A DNA stretch of 64,000 nucleotides from Scleromatobacter sp038243995 (GTDB lineage: Bacteria > Pseudomonadota > Gammaproteobacteria > Burkholderiales > Burkholderiaceae_C), in NCBI GenBank assembly GCA_038243995.1, contig JBBRTV010000005.1, positions 1 to 64,000 on the forward strand, written 5' to 3'. Shown here one piece after another: positions 22,042 through 30,881 of this stretch. Position numbers and translations under genes: made by a program. The notes beneath the pieces were generated by a model. It saw only the letters and a program-made list of their open reading frames with translations, had not been told where the DNA came from and searched no databases. Each line of letters begins with the position of its first letter. The first letter of the stretch is position 1.

Positions 22042-23346
22042 ATGTCCAAATCACCGCGCGCCGCGCCGCCTCCCCTGCCCGATCCCGCCGCCGACGACGG
22101 TCCGACCGCCGCCGAAGCTGCCTCGAAGGCGCGCGACCTGCGCGGCGCCGCGCGACTGGCGACGGAGGCCACCACGGGACTGACCGACCTCGTCGAGGCC
22201 GTGCATGCGCGCATCGCCGGCGTGCCGGGCTTCAAGGCGACGGACGACGGCCGCACGCGCGGCATCACCGGCCTGGTCTACAAGACCATACGGGGCGTGA
22301 CGAAGCTCGTCGGGGGCAGCATCGACACGTTGCTGGACGTGCTCGCACCCGACCTCGCGGCGCGCCCGGGTGCCGGCGCCGCGGCGCTGCCGTCCCCCGA
22401 ACGCGAGGCGATCGTCGCCGCATTGAACGGCGTGCTCGGCGACCACCTCGCGAAGACGGCCAATCCGCTCGCGATCCAGATGGCGTTCCGCCATGCGGGC
22501 CGCGCGCTGCCCCTGGAACGCGACGCGCTCGCCGCCGCGCTCCCGGATGCGGGCGAGAAGGTGCTGGTGCTGATGCACGGCCTGTGCATGAACGACCTGC
22601 AGTGGCGCCGCGCGGCGCCCGGCGGCGGGAGCCACGACCACGGCGCCGCGCTGGCCGAGGCGCTCGGTTTCACCGCCGTCTACCTGCACTACGACAGCGG
22701 CCTGCACGTGTCGACCAACGGCCGCGCGCTCGCCAACCAGCTCGAACGCCTGCTGGACGAGTGGCCGCGGCCCATCGCGCGCTTCGCGGTGGTCGCCCAC
22801 AGCATGGGCGGGCTGCTGACCCGCAGCGCCCTGTACTACGGACGCGCCGCGGGGCAGCACTGGCCCGACCGCCTGGACGACTTCGTCGGCATGGGCGTGC
22901 CGCATCACGGTGCGCCGCTGGAGCGCGCCGGCCAGGGCATCCACCTGCTGCTCGACGCGACGCCTTACGCCGGCCCGTTCGGACGGCTGGCCAAGTTGCG
23001 CAGCGCCGGCATCACCGACTTGCGCCACGGCAACGTCATCGACGAGGACTGGGTCGGCGGCGACCGCTTCGAGCGCAGCACCGATCGCCGCGTCGTCGTC
23101 CCGCTGCCCGCCGGGCCGCGCTGCTATGCGATCGCCGCGACGACGGGCGCCAAGGAGGGCGACCTGAAGGATAGCCTGCTGGGCGACGGTCTCGTGCCGC
23201 TCGCCAGCGCGCTGGGCAAGCACAGGATCGCGCGCCGCACGCTGAAGTTCCTGCCGGAACACCAGCGCACGTTCGCGCAGACGAACCACATGCAGTTGCT
23301 GTCGAGCCCGGAGGTATTCGACCAGCTCAGGCGCTGGCTGGCCTGA
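22042..23346 (+). CDS. Alpha/beta hydrolase (lipase-like)
   Basis: A 434-residue hydrolase. The C-terminal two thirds carries an alpha/beta fold: VLVLMHGLCMNDLQWRR (oxyanion strand), the nucleophile elbow AHSMGGLLTRSAL with catalytic Ser, GMGVPHHGAPLERAG, and a late LGDGLVPLASALG region likely to supply Asp and then NHMQLL His. The N-terminal 150 residues are Ala/Asp-rich and helical and look like a regulatory or membrane-associating part. No signal peptide is apparent, so it is probably cytoplasmic. The substrate is unknown. ATG 22042 is chosen because upstream codons show no family-like sequence. Confidence 0.85.
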   Translation: MSKSPRAAPPPLPDPAADDGPTAAEAASKARDLRGAARLATEATTGLTDLVEAVHARIAGVPGFKATDDGRTRGITGLVYKTIRGVTKLVGGSIDTLLDVLAPDLAARPGAGAAALPSPEREAIVAALNGVLGDHLAKTANPLAIQMAFRHAGRALPLERDALAAALPDAGEKVLVLMHGLCMNDLQWRRAAPGGGSHDHGAALAEALGFTAVYLHYDSGLHVSTNGRALANQLERLLDEWPRPIARFAVVAHSMGGLLTRSALYYGRAAGQHWPDRLDDFVGMGVPHHGAPLERAGQGIHLLLDATPYAGPFGRLAKLRSAGITDLRHGNVIDEDWVGGDRFERSTDRRVVVPLPAGPRCYAIAATTGAKEGDLKDSLLGDGLVPLASALGKHRIARRTLKFLPEHQRTFAQTNHMQLLSSPEVFDQLRRWLA

Positions 23347-23784
23347 ACTCGGGGCTGGACGACGCCAATGCGCGCCACGCTCCGCGTGGGTTCTCGGTCT
23401 CCAACGAGCGGCGGGTCGCCGACGGCGGCTTTGGAGTCGGAAGGGTGTCTCAGTTCGGTCAGCTTCGGTTCGCTTCGCGCTGGCCGCGGTTGTCGCAAGC
23501 GCCAGGGTGGGCAGGGGGTCGGCGCGCAGGCGCCCCCCTGCCCGGGCGCTCGCGCAACACTCGCATGCGCGAAGCGACGACGCCGCCCGGATCCTTCGTC
23601 ATCGCGTGCCACTTTTCATCCTTTCTACTGTCCTGCACGCGGCGCTGCGCAGGAGCGGAAATATCGGCACGCTCCGTGCCGCAGGACTGCAGGCATTCCG
23701 CGCCGCCGCCGCCTACAATTCGCGCACGGGCGATGACGACCGGCCAGGTGCCGGCCGGAAGTCCCGGCGCAGGGAGGGCACGCC
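23347..23784. other. Intergenic region with long GC hairpin and -10-like element
   Basis: No gene is supported in these 438 bases. A 10-bp inverted repeat GGGCAGGGGG (23509-23518) / CCCCCTGCCC (23534-23543) could form a strong hairpin. TACAAT at 23714-23719 is a possible -10 for the MBL-fold gene, but its -35 is poor. Confidence 0.4.
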
Positions 23785-24762
23785 GTGCAGGAAGTTCTGA
23801 CAGCCGACCGAGTCGAGATCCTGATCCTGGTCGACAACGTGGTCGACAGCCTCTCCTCCAACCCCGATCACGTCGAGGGCGAGTGGAGCCGGCTGTGGAA
23901 GCGCGGCTACAGTGGACTGTCGGGGCGCTGCCTCTGCTGCGCAGCGCACGGCCTGTCTTGCGCGATCACCGCCTGGCGCGATGGCGTCGCACGCACGCTG
24001 CTCTTCGACACGGGGCCGGACGAAGCGGTGTTCGAACGCAACGTCGACCGCCTCGGCTTCGCCATGGAAACCGTCGACGGCATCGTCCTGTCCCACGGAC
24101 ACTGGGACCACGCCGGGGCGATGCTGCGCGCGCTCGAGATGATCCAGGTTCGCAACGGCGGCCGGGCGGTGCCGACGTTCATGCACCCCGGCATGTACCG
24201 GTCGCGCGGCGTGAAGGCACCCGATGGCACGATGCGACGCTTCGAGGACGTGCCGACGGCCGGGCAACTGGAGCAGCATGGCGCGCGCGTGATCGAATCG
24301 ACGCTGCCGCAATCCATCCTGGACGACACCTTCTACCTGAGCGGGGAAATTCCGCGCATCACCGCGTTCGAAACCGGCATGCAGGGACAGTTCAGGCTGG
24401 CGGACGACGGCACTCGATGGGAGCCCGATCCCGTCATCGTCGACGAGCGCTACGTGGCCGTGCGCGTCAAGGACAAGGGCCTGATCGTGCTGACCGCATG
24501 CTCGCACGCGGGGGTCGTGAACGTTCTCGACGACGCGCGCAAACGCCATCCCGGCGTGCCCATCCACGCCGTGCTGGGCGGCTTTCACCTTTCAGGCGCG
24601 AACGAGCGAGTCATCCCGGAAACGGTGGAGGCGATGCGGGCGTTCGAGCTCTCGACCATAGGCGCCGCGCATTGCACGGGCTGGCGCGCCGTCGGCGCCC
24701 TGTCGCAGGAATTCGGGAGCGCCGTCGTGCCCGCCGCGGCAGGCAAGACCTACAGGTTCTAA
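23785..24762 (+). CDS. MBL-fold metallohydrolase
   Basis: A 325-residue metallo-beta-lactamase-fold hydrolase of the group that includes 7,8-dihydropterin-6-methyl-4-(beta-D-ribofuranosyl)-aminobenzene-5'-phosphate synthase-like proteins. The metal motif VLSHGHWDHAGAML has the HxHxDH pattern, with later ligands in LTACSHAGV, LGGFHL and AAHCTGW. GTG 23785 is the start, preceded by AGGGAGG. The physiological substrate cannot be read from sequence. It is a single gene, convergent with the peroxiredoxin gene. Confidence 0.9.
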   Translation: MQEVLTADRVEILILVDNVVDSLSSNPDHVEGEWSRLWKRGYSGLSGRCLCCAAHGLSCAITAWRDGVARTLLFDTGPDEAVFERNVDRLGFAMETVDGIVLSHGHWDHAGAMLRALEMIQVRNGGRAVPTFMHPGMYRSRGVKAPDGTMRRFEDVPTAGQLEQHGARVIESTLPQSILDDTFYLSGEIPRITAFETGMQGQFRLADDGTRWEPDPVIVDERYVAVRVKDKGLIVLTACSHAGVVNVLDDARKRHPGVPIHAVLGGFHLSGANERVIPETVEAMRAFELSTIGAAHCTGWRAVGALSQEFGSAVVPAAAGKTYRF

Positions 24763-24791
24763 AAGAACCGCAGGTCGCGCCCCCCGCCGGC

Positions 24792-25574
24792 TCAGCGCCT
24801 CGCGGCGACGTATTTCTCGACTGCCTCGGAGTCGCCGAGCAACTTGCCGTTGACGAAGACCTGCGGCACGCTCTGGGCACCGGTCATCGCGCGGAGCGCG
24901 CGCGCCCGTTGCAGCGGGGGCAGCGAGATGTCGACGAAGTCGATGCCGGCGCCCTTGAGCGCCGCCTTGGCCTTGGCGCAGAAGGGGCAGCCTTCGCGGC
25001 TGAGCATCGCCACCTCGTCGGGACTGCTGGCGGTCGGATCGAGGTACTTGAGCATCGTGTCGGCGTCCGAGACCTCGAACGGGTCGCCCGGCTTGTCGGG
25101 TTCGACGAACATCTTTTCGATCTTGCCGTCGCGCACCAGCATCGAATAGCGCCACGAGCGATCGCCGAAATTGAGGTCGCTCTTGTCGACCAGCATCCCC
25201 ATGCCACGGGTGAAGTCGCCATTGCCGTCCGGCAGCAGGTGCACTTTGTCGGCGGATTCGTTGCGGCCCCACTCCTCCATGACGAACGGATCGTTGACGG
25301 AGACGCAGACGATCTCGTCGACGCCCAGCTTGGCGAACACCGGCGCCAGTTCTTCGTAGCGCGGCAAGTGCATCGACGAGCAGGTCGGAGTGAAGGCACC
25401 GGGCAGGGAGAAGACGATCACAGTGCGACCCCCGAAGATGTCGGCGGTCGAGGTCTCGATCCAGTCCGGGCCTTTGCGGGCGCGAAAGCGCACGTCGGGC
25501 ACGCGGTCACCTGCGCGTAGGGCGTTCTTGCCGGGTGCGGCACCGAGGCCGGAACGAGTTTCGGGGGCGCTCAT
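24792..25574 (-). CDS. Peroxiredoxin-glutaredoxin fusion (hybrid Prx5)
   Basis: A 260-residue antioxidant enzyme that reduces peroxides using its own glutaredoxin domain and glutathione. The peroxiredoxin domain (about 15-170) has the peroxidatic cysteine in LPGAFTPTCSSMHLP. The C-terminal glutaredoxin domain (about 185-260) has the CPFC redox pair and the glutathione-binding SVPQVFVNG. This domain order matches the Haemophilus-type hybrid Prx5. ATG 25574 is preceded by GGAG at six bases; an in-frame ATG four codons upstream lacks such spacing. It is divergent from the MFS gene. Confidence 0.95.
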   Translation of the reverse strand: MSAPETRSGLGAAPGKNALRAGDRVPDVRFRARKGPDWIETSTADIFGGRTVIVFSLPGAFTPTCSSMHLPRYEELAPVFAKLGVDEIVCVSVNDPFVMEEWGRNESADKVHLLPDGNGDFTRGMGMLVDKSDLNFGDRSWRYSMLVRDGKIEKMFVEPDKPGDPFEVSDADTMLKYLDPTASSPDEVAMLSREGCPFCAKAKAALKGAGIDFVDISLPPLQRARALRAMTGAQSVPQVFVNGKLLGDSEAVEKYVAARR

Positions 25575-25719
25575 GCAGTTCTCCATCCAGTGAATCCGAC
25601 CATGCAGCAATCCGCATGCCCTGCAGCTTACCCCTGGCGAGCGGAAAAACCGCCCGTCCGGACGCACGGCGTGCAGGCGGCGAGAGCCCCGCGCACAGCA
25701 CGGTTTTGTTGCGGCGCAG

Positions 25720-25725
25720 CATAAT
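25720..25725 (+). promoter_or_regulatory. -10-like hexamer upstream of the MFS gene
   Basis: CATAAT lies 55 bases before the MFS start codon, in the divergent region shared with the peroxiredoxin-glutaredoxin gene. No good -35 is seen at standard spacing, so confidence is limited. Confidence 0.35.
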
Positions 25726-25780
25726 TGAAGCCGCGCGATGGTCGTGTCGTGCCCGCCTGTCGCGCCGCAACGCCCCCTTC

Positions 25781-27010
25781 ATGAACTCCGCCCCGTCGAT
25801 CACCCTGCCTCCCGAAGCGGCGACGCCCGCATCCGCCGCCCACCGCGCACAGCATTTCTGGCCGGCGGTCGTCGCCCTCGGCGTCGGCGGTTTCGCCATC
25901 GGCACCGGCGAGTTCGTCATCATGGGCCTGCTGCCCGAGGTCGCGAAAGACATCGGTGTCACGATTCCGCAAGCCGGCCACGTGATCAGCGCGTACGCGC
26001 TCGGCGTCGTGATCGGTGCGCCGGTGCTGGCGGTGCTGGCCGCCAACTGGCCGCGGCGCACCCTGCTGATCGCCCTCATGGCCCTGTTCTCGATCGGCAA
26101 CTTCGCCAGCGCCCTCGCGCCAGGCTACCTCTCGCTCAACATCCTGCGCTTCGTCACCGGCCTGCCGCACGGCACGTACTTCGGCGTCGCGGCCCTGGTG
26201 GCGGCGTCGCTGGCGCCGCCCGACCGGCGCGCGAGCGCGGTCGGCATCGTGATGTCCGGCCTGACGAGCGCCACCCTGTTCGGCGTGCCGCTGGCCGCCT
26301 GGCTCGGCCAGCACTGGGGCTGGCGCGCCGCCTTCGTGCTGGTCGGCGCGATCGCTGCGCTGGCCTGCGTCCTGGTGCGCCGGGGCGTGCCCGACCTGCC
26401 GGCGGCGCACAACGCAAGTCCGCTGCGCGAGCTGGGCGCCCTCGCCCGCCCCCAGGTTTGGCTCACGCTGGGCATCGGCGCGATCGGCTTCGGCGGCATG
26501 TTCGCCGTGTTCAGCTACATCAAGCCGCTGCTGACCGAAGAAACCGGCCTGTCGGTCGAGGCCGTGCCGCTGGTGCTGGCCCTGTTCGGCGCCGGCATGG
26601 TGGTCGGCAACCTCGTCGGCGCGCGGCTCGCCGACCGACACCTGATGCGCACGATCGCCGGCCTGCTGGTGTGGGACGCGCTGGTGCTGTCGGCGATCGT
26701 CTTCACCGCGCCGCACACCCTCCTCATCTGCGCCAACGTGTTCCTGCTCGGCACCGTCGTCGCGATCGCACCGGCATTGCAGATCCGGCTGATGGACGTC
26801 GCCGGCCACGCGCAGACGCTCGCGGCCGCACTCAACCACTCGGCATTCAACATGGCCAACGCGCTCGGTGCCTGGCTCGGCGGCGTCGCGATCGCGGCAG
26901 GACTGGGGTGGACGTCCACCGGCTGGGTCGGCACCCTGCTCGCCTTCGGCGGCATCGCCGTGTTCGGGGCGGCGCTGTGGCAGGAGCGGCACGCCCGACC
27001 AGCCGCCTGA
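25781..27010 (+). CDS. MFS transporter, DHA1 / sugar-efflux-like (YdhP/AraJ type)
   Basis: A 409-residue major facilitator with twelve predicted helices. Family marks include FAIGTGEFVIMGLLPEVAKD in helix 1, RFVTGLPHGTYFGVAALVAA in helix 4 and the motif A-like ARLADRHLMRT between helices 8 and 9. Relatives export arabinose-like sugars, purine analogues or drugs; the substrate here is unknown. ATG 25781 has no clear Shine-Dalgarno sequence. It is divergent from the peroxiredoxin-glutaredoxin gene. Confidence 0.92.
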   Translation: MNSAPSITLPPEAATPASAAHRAQHFWPAVVALGVGGFAIGTGEFVIMGLLPEVAKDIGVTIPQAGHVISAYALGVVIGAPVLAVLAANWPRRTLLIALMALFSIGNFASALAPGYLSLNILRFVTGLPHGTYFGVAALVAASLAPPDRRASAVGIVMSGLTSATLFGVPLAAWLGQHWGWRAAFVLVGAIAALACVLVRRGVPDLPAAHNASPLRELGALARPQVWLTLGIGAIGFGGMFAVFSYIKPLLTEETGLSVEAVPLVLALFGAGMVVGNLVGARLADRHLMRTIAGLLVWDALVLSAIVFTAPHTLLICANVFLLGTVVAIAPALQIRLMDVAGHAQTLAAALNHSAFNMANALGAWLGGVAIAAGLGWTSTGWVGTLLAFGGIAVFGAALWQERHARPAA

Positions 27011-27039
27011 GCACGTCGGCGGCGCGTCGGCCGGCGCGG

Positions 27040-27621
27040 TCACCAGAGCGTCGTCGTGTCGATCCAGTGCGTGCGGCCGCCGCGGTCGGCGACTTCCTGC
27101 AGCAGGTGGCGCGTGCCGCCCGGGCCGTCGCCACCGCCGCCGTCCCAGAGACACACGAACTGCAGACGCTGCGGGCCGTGACGGCTGGCGAGCTCCAGCA
27201 TGCGCCGGTTGTTGCGCTCGTACGGATCTTCGCCGGCGGGCGTCGGGCCCAGTTCCTCGGGCAGCACGTGGAGCGTGCCGTGGGCCGCGAGCTGCGCGAA
27301 GCGGCGACGCCAGTCGGCCCCCGCGAAGTCCACCGAGGCGGCGAGGAATTCGGGCTCCGCGAACGGAATGCAGATCTCGCACGCCGCACCGCGCGCCAGC
27401 GCGATCTCGCCGAAGAGGACGTCGCCGCCGCATGCACCGCCGTGGATCGCGAGATCGTCGCCGCCCACGCCCAGGTCGGCGAGCAGGCGTTCCAGCGCCC
27501 GCCGCGCGATCGGCTCCCGGTCGGCAGGAAAGCGCGGCTTGGCGCGCCCCGGCGCATCGATCATGTGACCGCTGAAGAGGAGCACCTGGCGGGGCAGGGG
27601 CGTCGAACAGGCATCGTCCAT
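27040..27621 (-). CDS. SLOG/LOG-like Rossmannoid protein
   Basis: A 193-residue protein. VLLFSGHMIDAPGR is followed by IHGGACGGDVLFGEIALARG, whose GGA-x-GGD-(x)n-A pattern matches the nucleotide-phosphate-binding loop of the SLOG superfamily (LOG, DprA, DUF2493, TRPM-SLOG relatives). ICIPFAEPEF and, near the C-terminus, a conserved Asn/Met helix (ERNNRRMLELA) and WDGGGGDGPGGT complete the fold. SLOG proteins bind or process nucleotide-derived ligands, and several sit in defence or signalling operons. A similar domain occurs at the end of TPR and cyclase proteins. It is divergent from a DUF4062-like gene (107 bases between starts). Family assignment is from motif reading; function is inferred. 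Confidence 0.65.
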   Translation of the reverse strand: MDDACSTPLPRQVLLFSGHMIDAPGRAKPRFPADREPIARRALERLLADLGVGGDDLAIHGGACGGDVLFGEIALARGAACEICIPFAEPEFLAASVDFAGADWRRRFAQLAAHGTLHVLPEELGPTPAGEDPYERNNRRMLELASRHGPQRLQFVCLWDGGGGDGPGGTRHLLQEVADRGGRTHWIDTTTLW

Positions 27622-27728
27622 GCACGCATTCTCCCGGACCGGCGACGTCGCCGTCCCTGGAAAGCCCCCCGTGCCGACCGGCATCGGACTACCATCGTGC
27701 GCCGAGCAACCGCCAGCAGGAGGCGTCC

Positions 27729-28844
27729 GTGCCTGTCGACAAGATCCGCGTGATGATCACCAGCCGATGCAAGGACTACCCGCTCGAAGGAGGCGGCGCG
27801 TTCGGGCTGGCCCGCCTGCGCGAGTCGATACGGGCCGCGATCGATTCGGCGCGCGTCTTCGACGAGACCGTCTTCGAATGCTGGATCAACGAGAACGAAC
27901 CGGCCAAGTCGGCGACGAGCGATCTCTGGGACGAGTGCATGCGCGCCGTGCAACGCGCGAACATCGTCGTGGCGCTCTACAACGGCGACTCCGGCTGGTC
28001 GGCCGAGGAGGCGGACGACGGTATCTGCCACGCCGAACTGACCACGGGCCTGCGCTCAGGGCGCGATCGCTTCTTCCTCGTCCAGTTGCCGCTCACGAGC
28101 AAGCCTCCCACGGTGCGCGATCGCCGTTTTCGCAAGCTCGTCGAGCAGGAGCAACTGTTCACCGGCACGCCGGCGACCTCGGTCGAGGATGCGCTGCTGC
28201 AAGTCCGGCATACGCTGGCCGAAACGGTCGCCCGCATGGTTCGCGGCGCCGCGGTCACGTTGCGCAAGGACGGCTACGCATTGGGCGAGGCCCTGGAATG
28301 GAGCCGACTGTCCTACCCGGATCGCAAGGCGGCGATCGAACAGGCCTGCGTCAGCGCGTTGTCCGAGCGCACCGGCGCCGTGCGCGTCGACGGCCAGCCC
28401 ACGCACCTCGGCCTGCGCATCGGCCGCGACGATGTGCTGCTGTGCGTGCACGGGGTACCGGCGTCGATGTCGACGGCGGCGGCGCGCGAGCTGGTGGGCC
28501 GGCCGTTCCTCGCCGACCACCGGCATCTCGCCGCCGCGCTGAAGATGACCGGGCCTGTCCATCTCGTCGCCTGCCATCGCACGGTCACGGAGAAGCAGGC
28601 CACCGATCTCCTGGGGTTCCCGGACGCGACCGTCGTCGCCACCACGTTCGGCATCTACGTGGTCGATCCCGTCCAGCGGATCCAGCTGGCGCTGCTGGCG
28701 AACTGTCGCGACCAGACGAGTGCGCGCTATGCCGTCCAGCGGCTGTTCGACTGGCTCGCCCGCTCCGGCCAGGGTGAGGCGCTGGGGACGCACGCGAAGG
28801 CCAGGGCGCGCATCGTGCGGGCGATCCAGTCCCAGGTCGCGTGA
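27729..28844 (+). CDS. DUF4062-like (TIR-like fold) protein with unknown C-terminal domain
   Basis: A 371-residue protein starting at GTG 27729 with AGGAGG at 27718-27723, the strongest ribosome-binding site in this part. Residues 5-115 resemble DUF4062 (PF13271): IRVMITSRCKDYPLE, then WINENEP, WDECMRAVQRANIVVALYNG and GICHAEL. DUF4062 is a TIR-like flavodoxin-fold domain common at the N-terminus of NTPase-containing conflict and signalling proteins. Here no NTPase follows; residues about 200-371 are an alpha/beta region I do not recognise (ARIVRAIQSQVA at the end). The divergent neighbour is SLOG-like. A joint role in nucleotide signalling or defence is inference. Confidence 0.6.
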   Translation: MPVDKIRVMITSRCKDYPLEGGGAFGLARLRESIRAAIDSARVFDETVFECWINENEPAKSATSDLWDECMRAVQRANIVVALYNGDSGWSAEEADDGICHAELTTGLRSGRDRFFLVQLPLTSKPPTVRDRRFRKLVEQEQLFTGTPATSVEDALLQVRHTLAETVARMVRGAAVTLRKDGYALGEALEWSRLSYPDRKAAIEQACVSALSERTGAVRVDGQPTHLGLRIGRDDVLLCVHGVPASMSTAAARELVGRPFLADHRHLAAALKMTGPVHLVACHRTVTEKQATDLLGFPDATVVATTFGIYVVDPVQRIQLALLANCRDQTSARYAVQRLFDWLARSGQGEALGTHAKARARIVRAIQSQVA

Positions 28845-28941
28845 GGGTCGATGCGGCACGTGTCCGACACGTGAAGTCCTGTCGACGATCGTTCGACCTC
28901 CCAGCAGGGCGCTTCTTCCTGTCGCGAAGCGAAAGTCGGCT

Positions 28942-28969
28942 CTGACGCGTCGTCTTCCGTGGTTACAGT
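28942..28969 (+). promoter_or_regulatory. Possible promoter of the aldo/keto reductase gene
   Basis: CTGACG (28942-28947, four of six) and TACAGT (28964-28969) with 16-base spacing, about 50 bases before the start codon at 29027. Confidence 0.4.
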
Positions 28970-29026
28970 ATCGATGGTTTGCCACGACAATGACCGCCGC
29001 TCCGACCGCGGCGCACGGAGCCAGAC

Positions 29027-30010
29027 ATGCAATATCGAGAACTCGGCCGCACCGGCTGGAAGGTGTCCACCGTCAGTTTCGGTGCCTGGGCAATCGGCGG
29101 CTCGTGGGGCCGCACGGACGACGCCGCCGCGATGGCCACGTTGCACCGCGCGCTCGACCTCGGAGTGAACTTCTTCGACACCGCCGACGTCTACGGCGAC
29201 GGCCACAGCGAGCGCCTGCTCGCCCGCCTGCGGGCCGAGCGCCAGGAGCCGTTCTACGTGGCGACGAAGGCGGGCCGGCGGCTGGATCCGCATGTCGCCG
29301 AGGGCTTCACGCGCGCGAACCTCACGGCCTTCGTCGACCGCAGCCTGGCCAACCTGGAGACCGACGCGATCGACCTGCTGCAGCTCCACTGCCCGCCGAC
29401 ACCGGTGTACTACATGCCCGAGGTCTTCGCCGTCCTCGACGATCTCGTGCAGGCCGGCAAGCTGCGCCACTACGGGGTCAGCGTCGAGAAGGTCGAGGAG
29501 GCGCTGAAGGCGATCGAGTACCCGGGCGTGCAGACGGTGCAGATCATCTACAACATCCTGCGCCAGCGCCCGGCGGAGCTGCTGTTTCGGGAGACCCTGG
29601 CGCGCCGTGTCGGCATCCTCGCGCGGGTGCCCCTGTCCTCGGGCCTGCTGACCGGCCGCATCGATGCGCAGAGCCGCTTTGCCGCGGACGACCACCGCAA
29701 CTTCAACCGCACGGGCGCCGCCTTCGATCGCGGTGAAACGTTCTCGGGGCTGGACCTCGATCGCGGCCTGGAGGCCGTCGAGGCGCTGCGACCGTGGGTG
29801 CCCGAAGGGCAGACGATGTCGCAGTTCGCGCTGCGCTGGATCCTCATGTCGCCCGCGGTGACCTGCGCGATCCCCGGCGGGCGGCGACCCGCCCAGGTCG
29901 ACGAGAACATGCCGGCGGCCGACCTGCCGCCGCTGACGCCGCAGGCCATGCAGGCGGTGGCCGACATCTACGCGCGCATCGCGAAGCCGTACGTGCACCA
30001 ACGCTGGTGA
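29027..30010 (+). CDS. Aldo/keto reductase
   Basis: A 327-residue NADPH-dependent oxidoreductase with the TIM-barrel signature of the family. N-terminal YRELGRTGWKVSTVSFGAWAIGG, the catalytic Asp/Tyr in FFDTADVYGDGHSERLL, Lys in YVATKAG and His in LLQLHCPP form the tetrad; GILARVPLSSGLLTG and the C-terminal AIPGGRRPAQVDEN bind the cofactor. Substrate is unknown. GGAG lies just before the ATG. Confidence 0.95.
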   Translation: MQYRELGRTGWKVSTVSFGAWAIGGSWGRTDDAAAMATLHRALDLGVNFFDTADVYGDGHSERLLARLRAERQEPFYVATKAGRRLDPHVAEGFTRANLTAFVDRSLANLETDAIDLLQLHCPPTPVYYMPEVFAVLDDLVQAGKLRHYGVSVEKVEEALKAIEYPGVQTVQIIYNILRQRPAELLFRETLARRVGILARVPLSSGLLTGRIDAQSRFAADDHRNFNRTGAAFDRGETFSGLDLDRGLEAVEALRPWVPEGQTMSQFALRWILMSPAVTCAIPGGRRPAQVDENMPAADLPPLTPQAMQAVADIYARIAKPYVHQRW

Positions 30011-30170
30011 TCCTCGGCTTCATGTGCCGGCGCCCGCGCGCCGCGGCGCGCCGTTTCAACGCAATGCGAACGCCACGTAAGGCCTCTTTTACATCGCCCC
30101 GGCCGCATCGAACGGAACCGCCGCCCGCAGCCCGCACTCCACCACACCGAACCAGCTCGGAGGTGCAGAC

Positions 30171-30707
30171 ATGTCAGACGAATTCGATGCGGCGCTCGAC
30201 GCCGAAGTCGTGCGGCGCGTGACGTCGACGGCCGACCCGTCCGGGGACGGGGCCGCCAGGGCCGACTCCCGGATCGCACGGCTGGCGTCCCGGCTGTATG
30301 CCGGGGCCGGCACGCTGCAGCGCCCCCGAATGCTCGCGTGCCTGCTGCGGCCCCTGGGCCCGCTGGCGCTGGTGGCCGTCGCGTCCGGCGCGTTCTCCGG
30401 CTTCCTGAATCGCATGGGCGAGTTCGGCACCGGCCTCGGCGTCGACGAACTCGGCCACTACTCGAAGGAACAGGTGTTCGAGCTGGCGCGCTTCGTCGAA
30501 CAGGTCAGCCCCGATGCGATCCAGCAGTTCGCCCGCACGATCGCCGACCGCCCGGTGGGGCTCTCGGCCTTCACGGCGTCGGTGGCGCTGGTGTTGATGC
30601 GCGCTTTGCAGGGCGCGGGCCGCCGGCCGACAGCACGTTCGACGCGCGGCGCGGTGACCGCCACGCTGGCCGAGAGCGACATGGCCGCGCGGACGCGCAG
30701 CGCCTGA
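30171..30707 (+). CDS. Hypothetical protein with one or two membrane segments
   Basis: A 178-residue protein with no recognised family. GGAGG lies nine bases before ATG 30171. The N-terminus (about 1-45) is charged, a hydrophobic segment follows (about 55-80, LLRPLGPLALVAVASGAFSG), then a region with LGHYSKEQVFELARFVEQVS, a second mildly hydrophobic helix (about 130-146) and a basic Ala/Thr tail. It stands alone between the aldo/keto reductase and a decayed region. The good ribosome-binding site and normal codon use support a real gene. Confidence 0.6.
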   Translation: MSDEFDAALDAEVVRRVTSTADPSGDGAARADSRIARLASRLYAGAGTLQRPRMLACLLRPLGPLALVAVASGAFSGFLNRMGEFGTGLGVDELGHYSKEQVFELARFVEQVSPDAIQQFARTIADRPVGLSAFTASVALVLMRALQGAGRRPTARSTRGAVTATLAESDMAARTRSA

Positions 30708-30881
30708 ACTCCGCTGGGGAGCCCCGCGGGCCGGCCTGTTGCGGGCCGCGACTTCCGCCCCTCTTCCGGCATGAATCGCCATTCCCCGCTACGCAATTTG
30801 ATTCACTTGCCGATAGTCCCGTCACACCAGGCAGCCCACCGCCGCTGATCCCGGCGCGGCTCCAGCCCGTGGAACAGGACG

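Noticed and set aside
23347..23784. A small RNA or gene in the gap before the MBL-fold gene
   Set aside because: There is a hairpin and a -10-like element but no promoter-plus-terminator pair or conserved-looking frame to support one.
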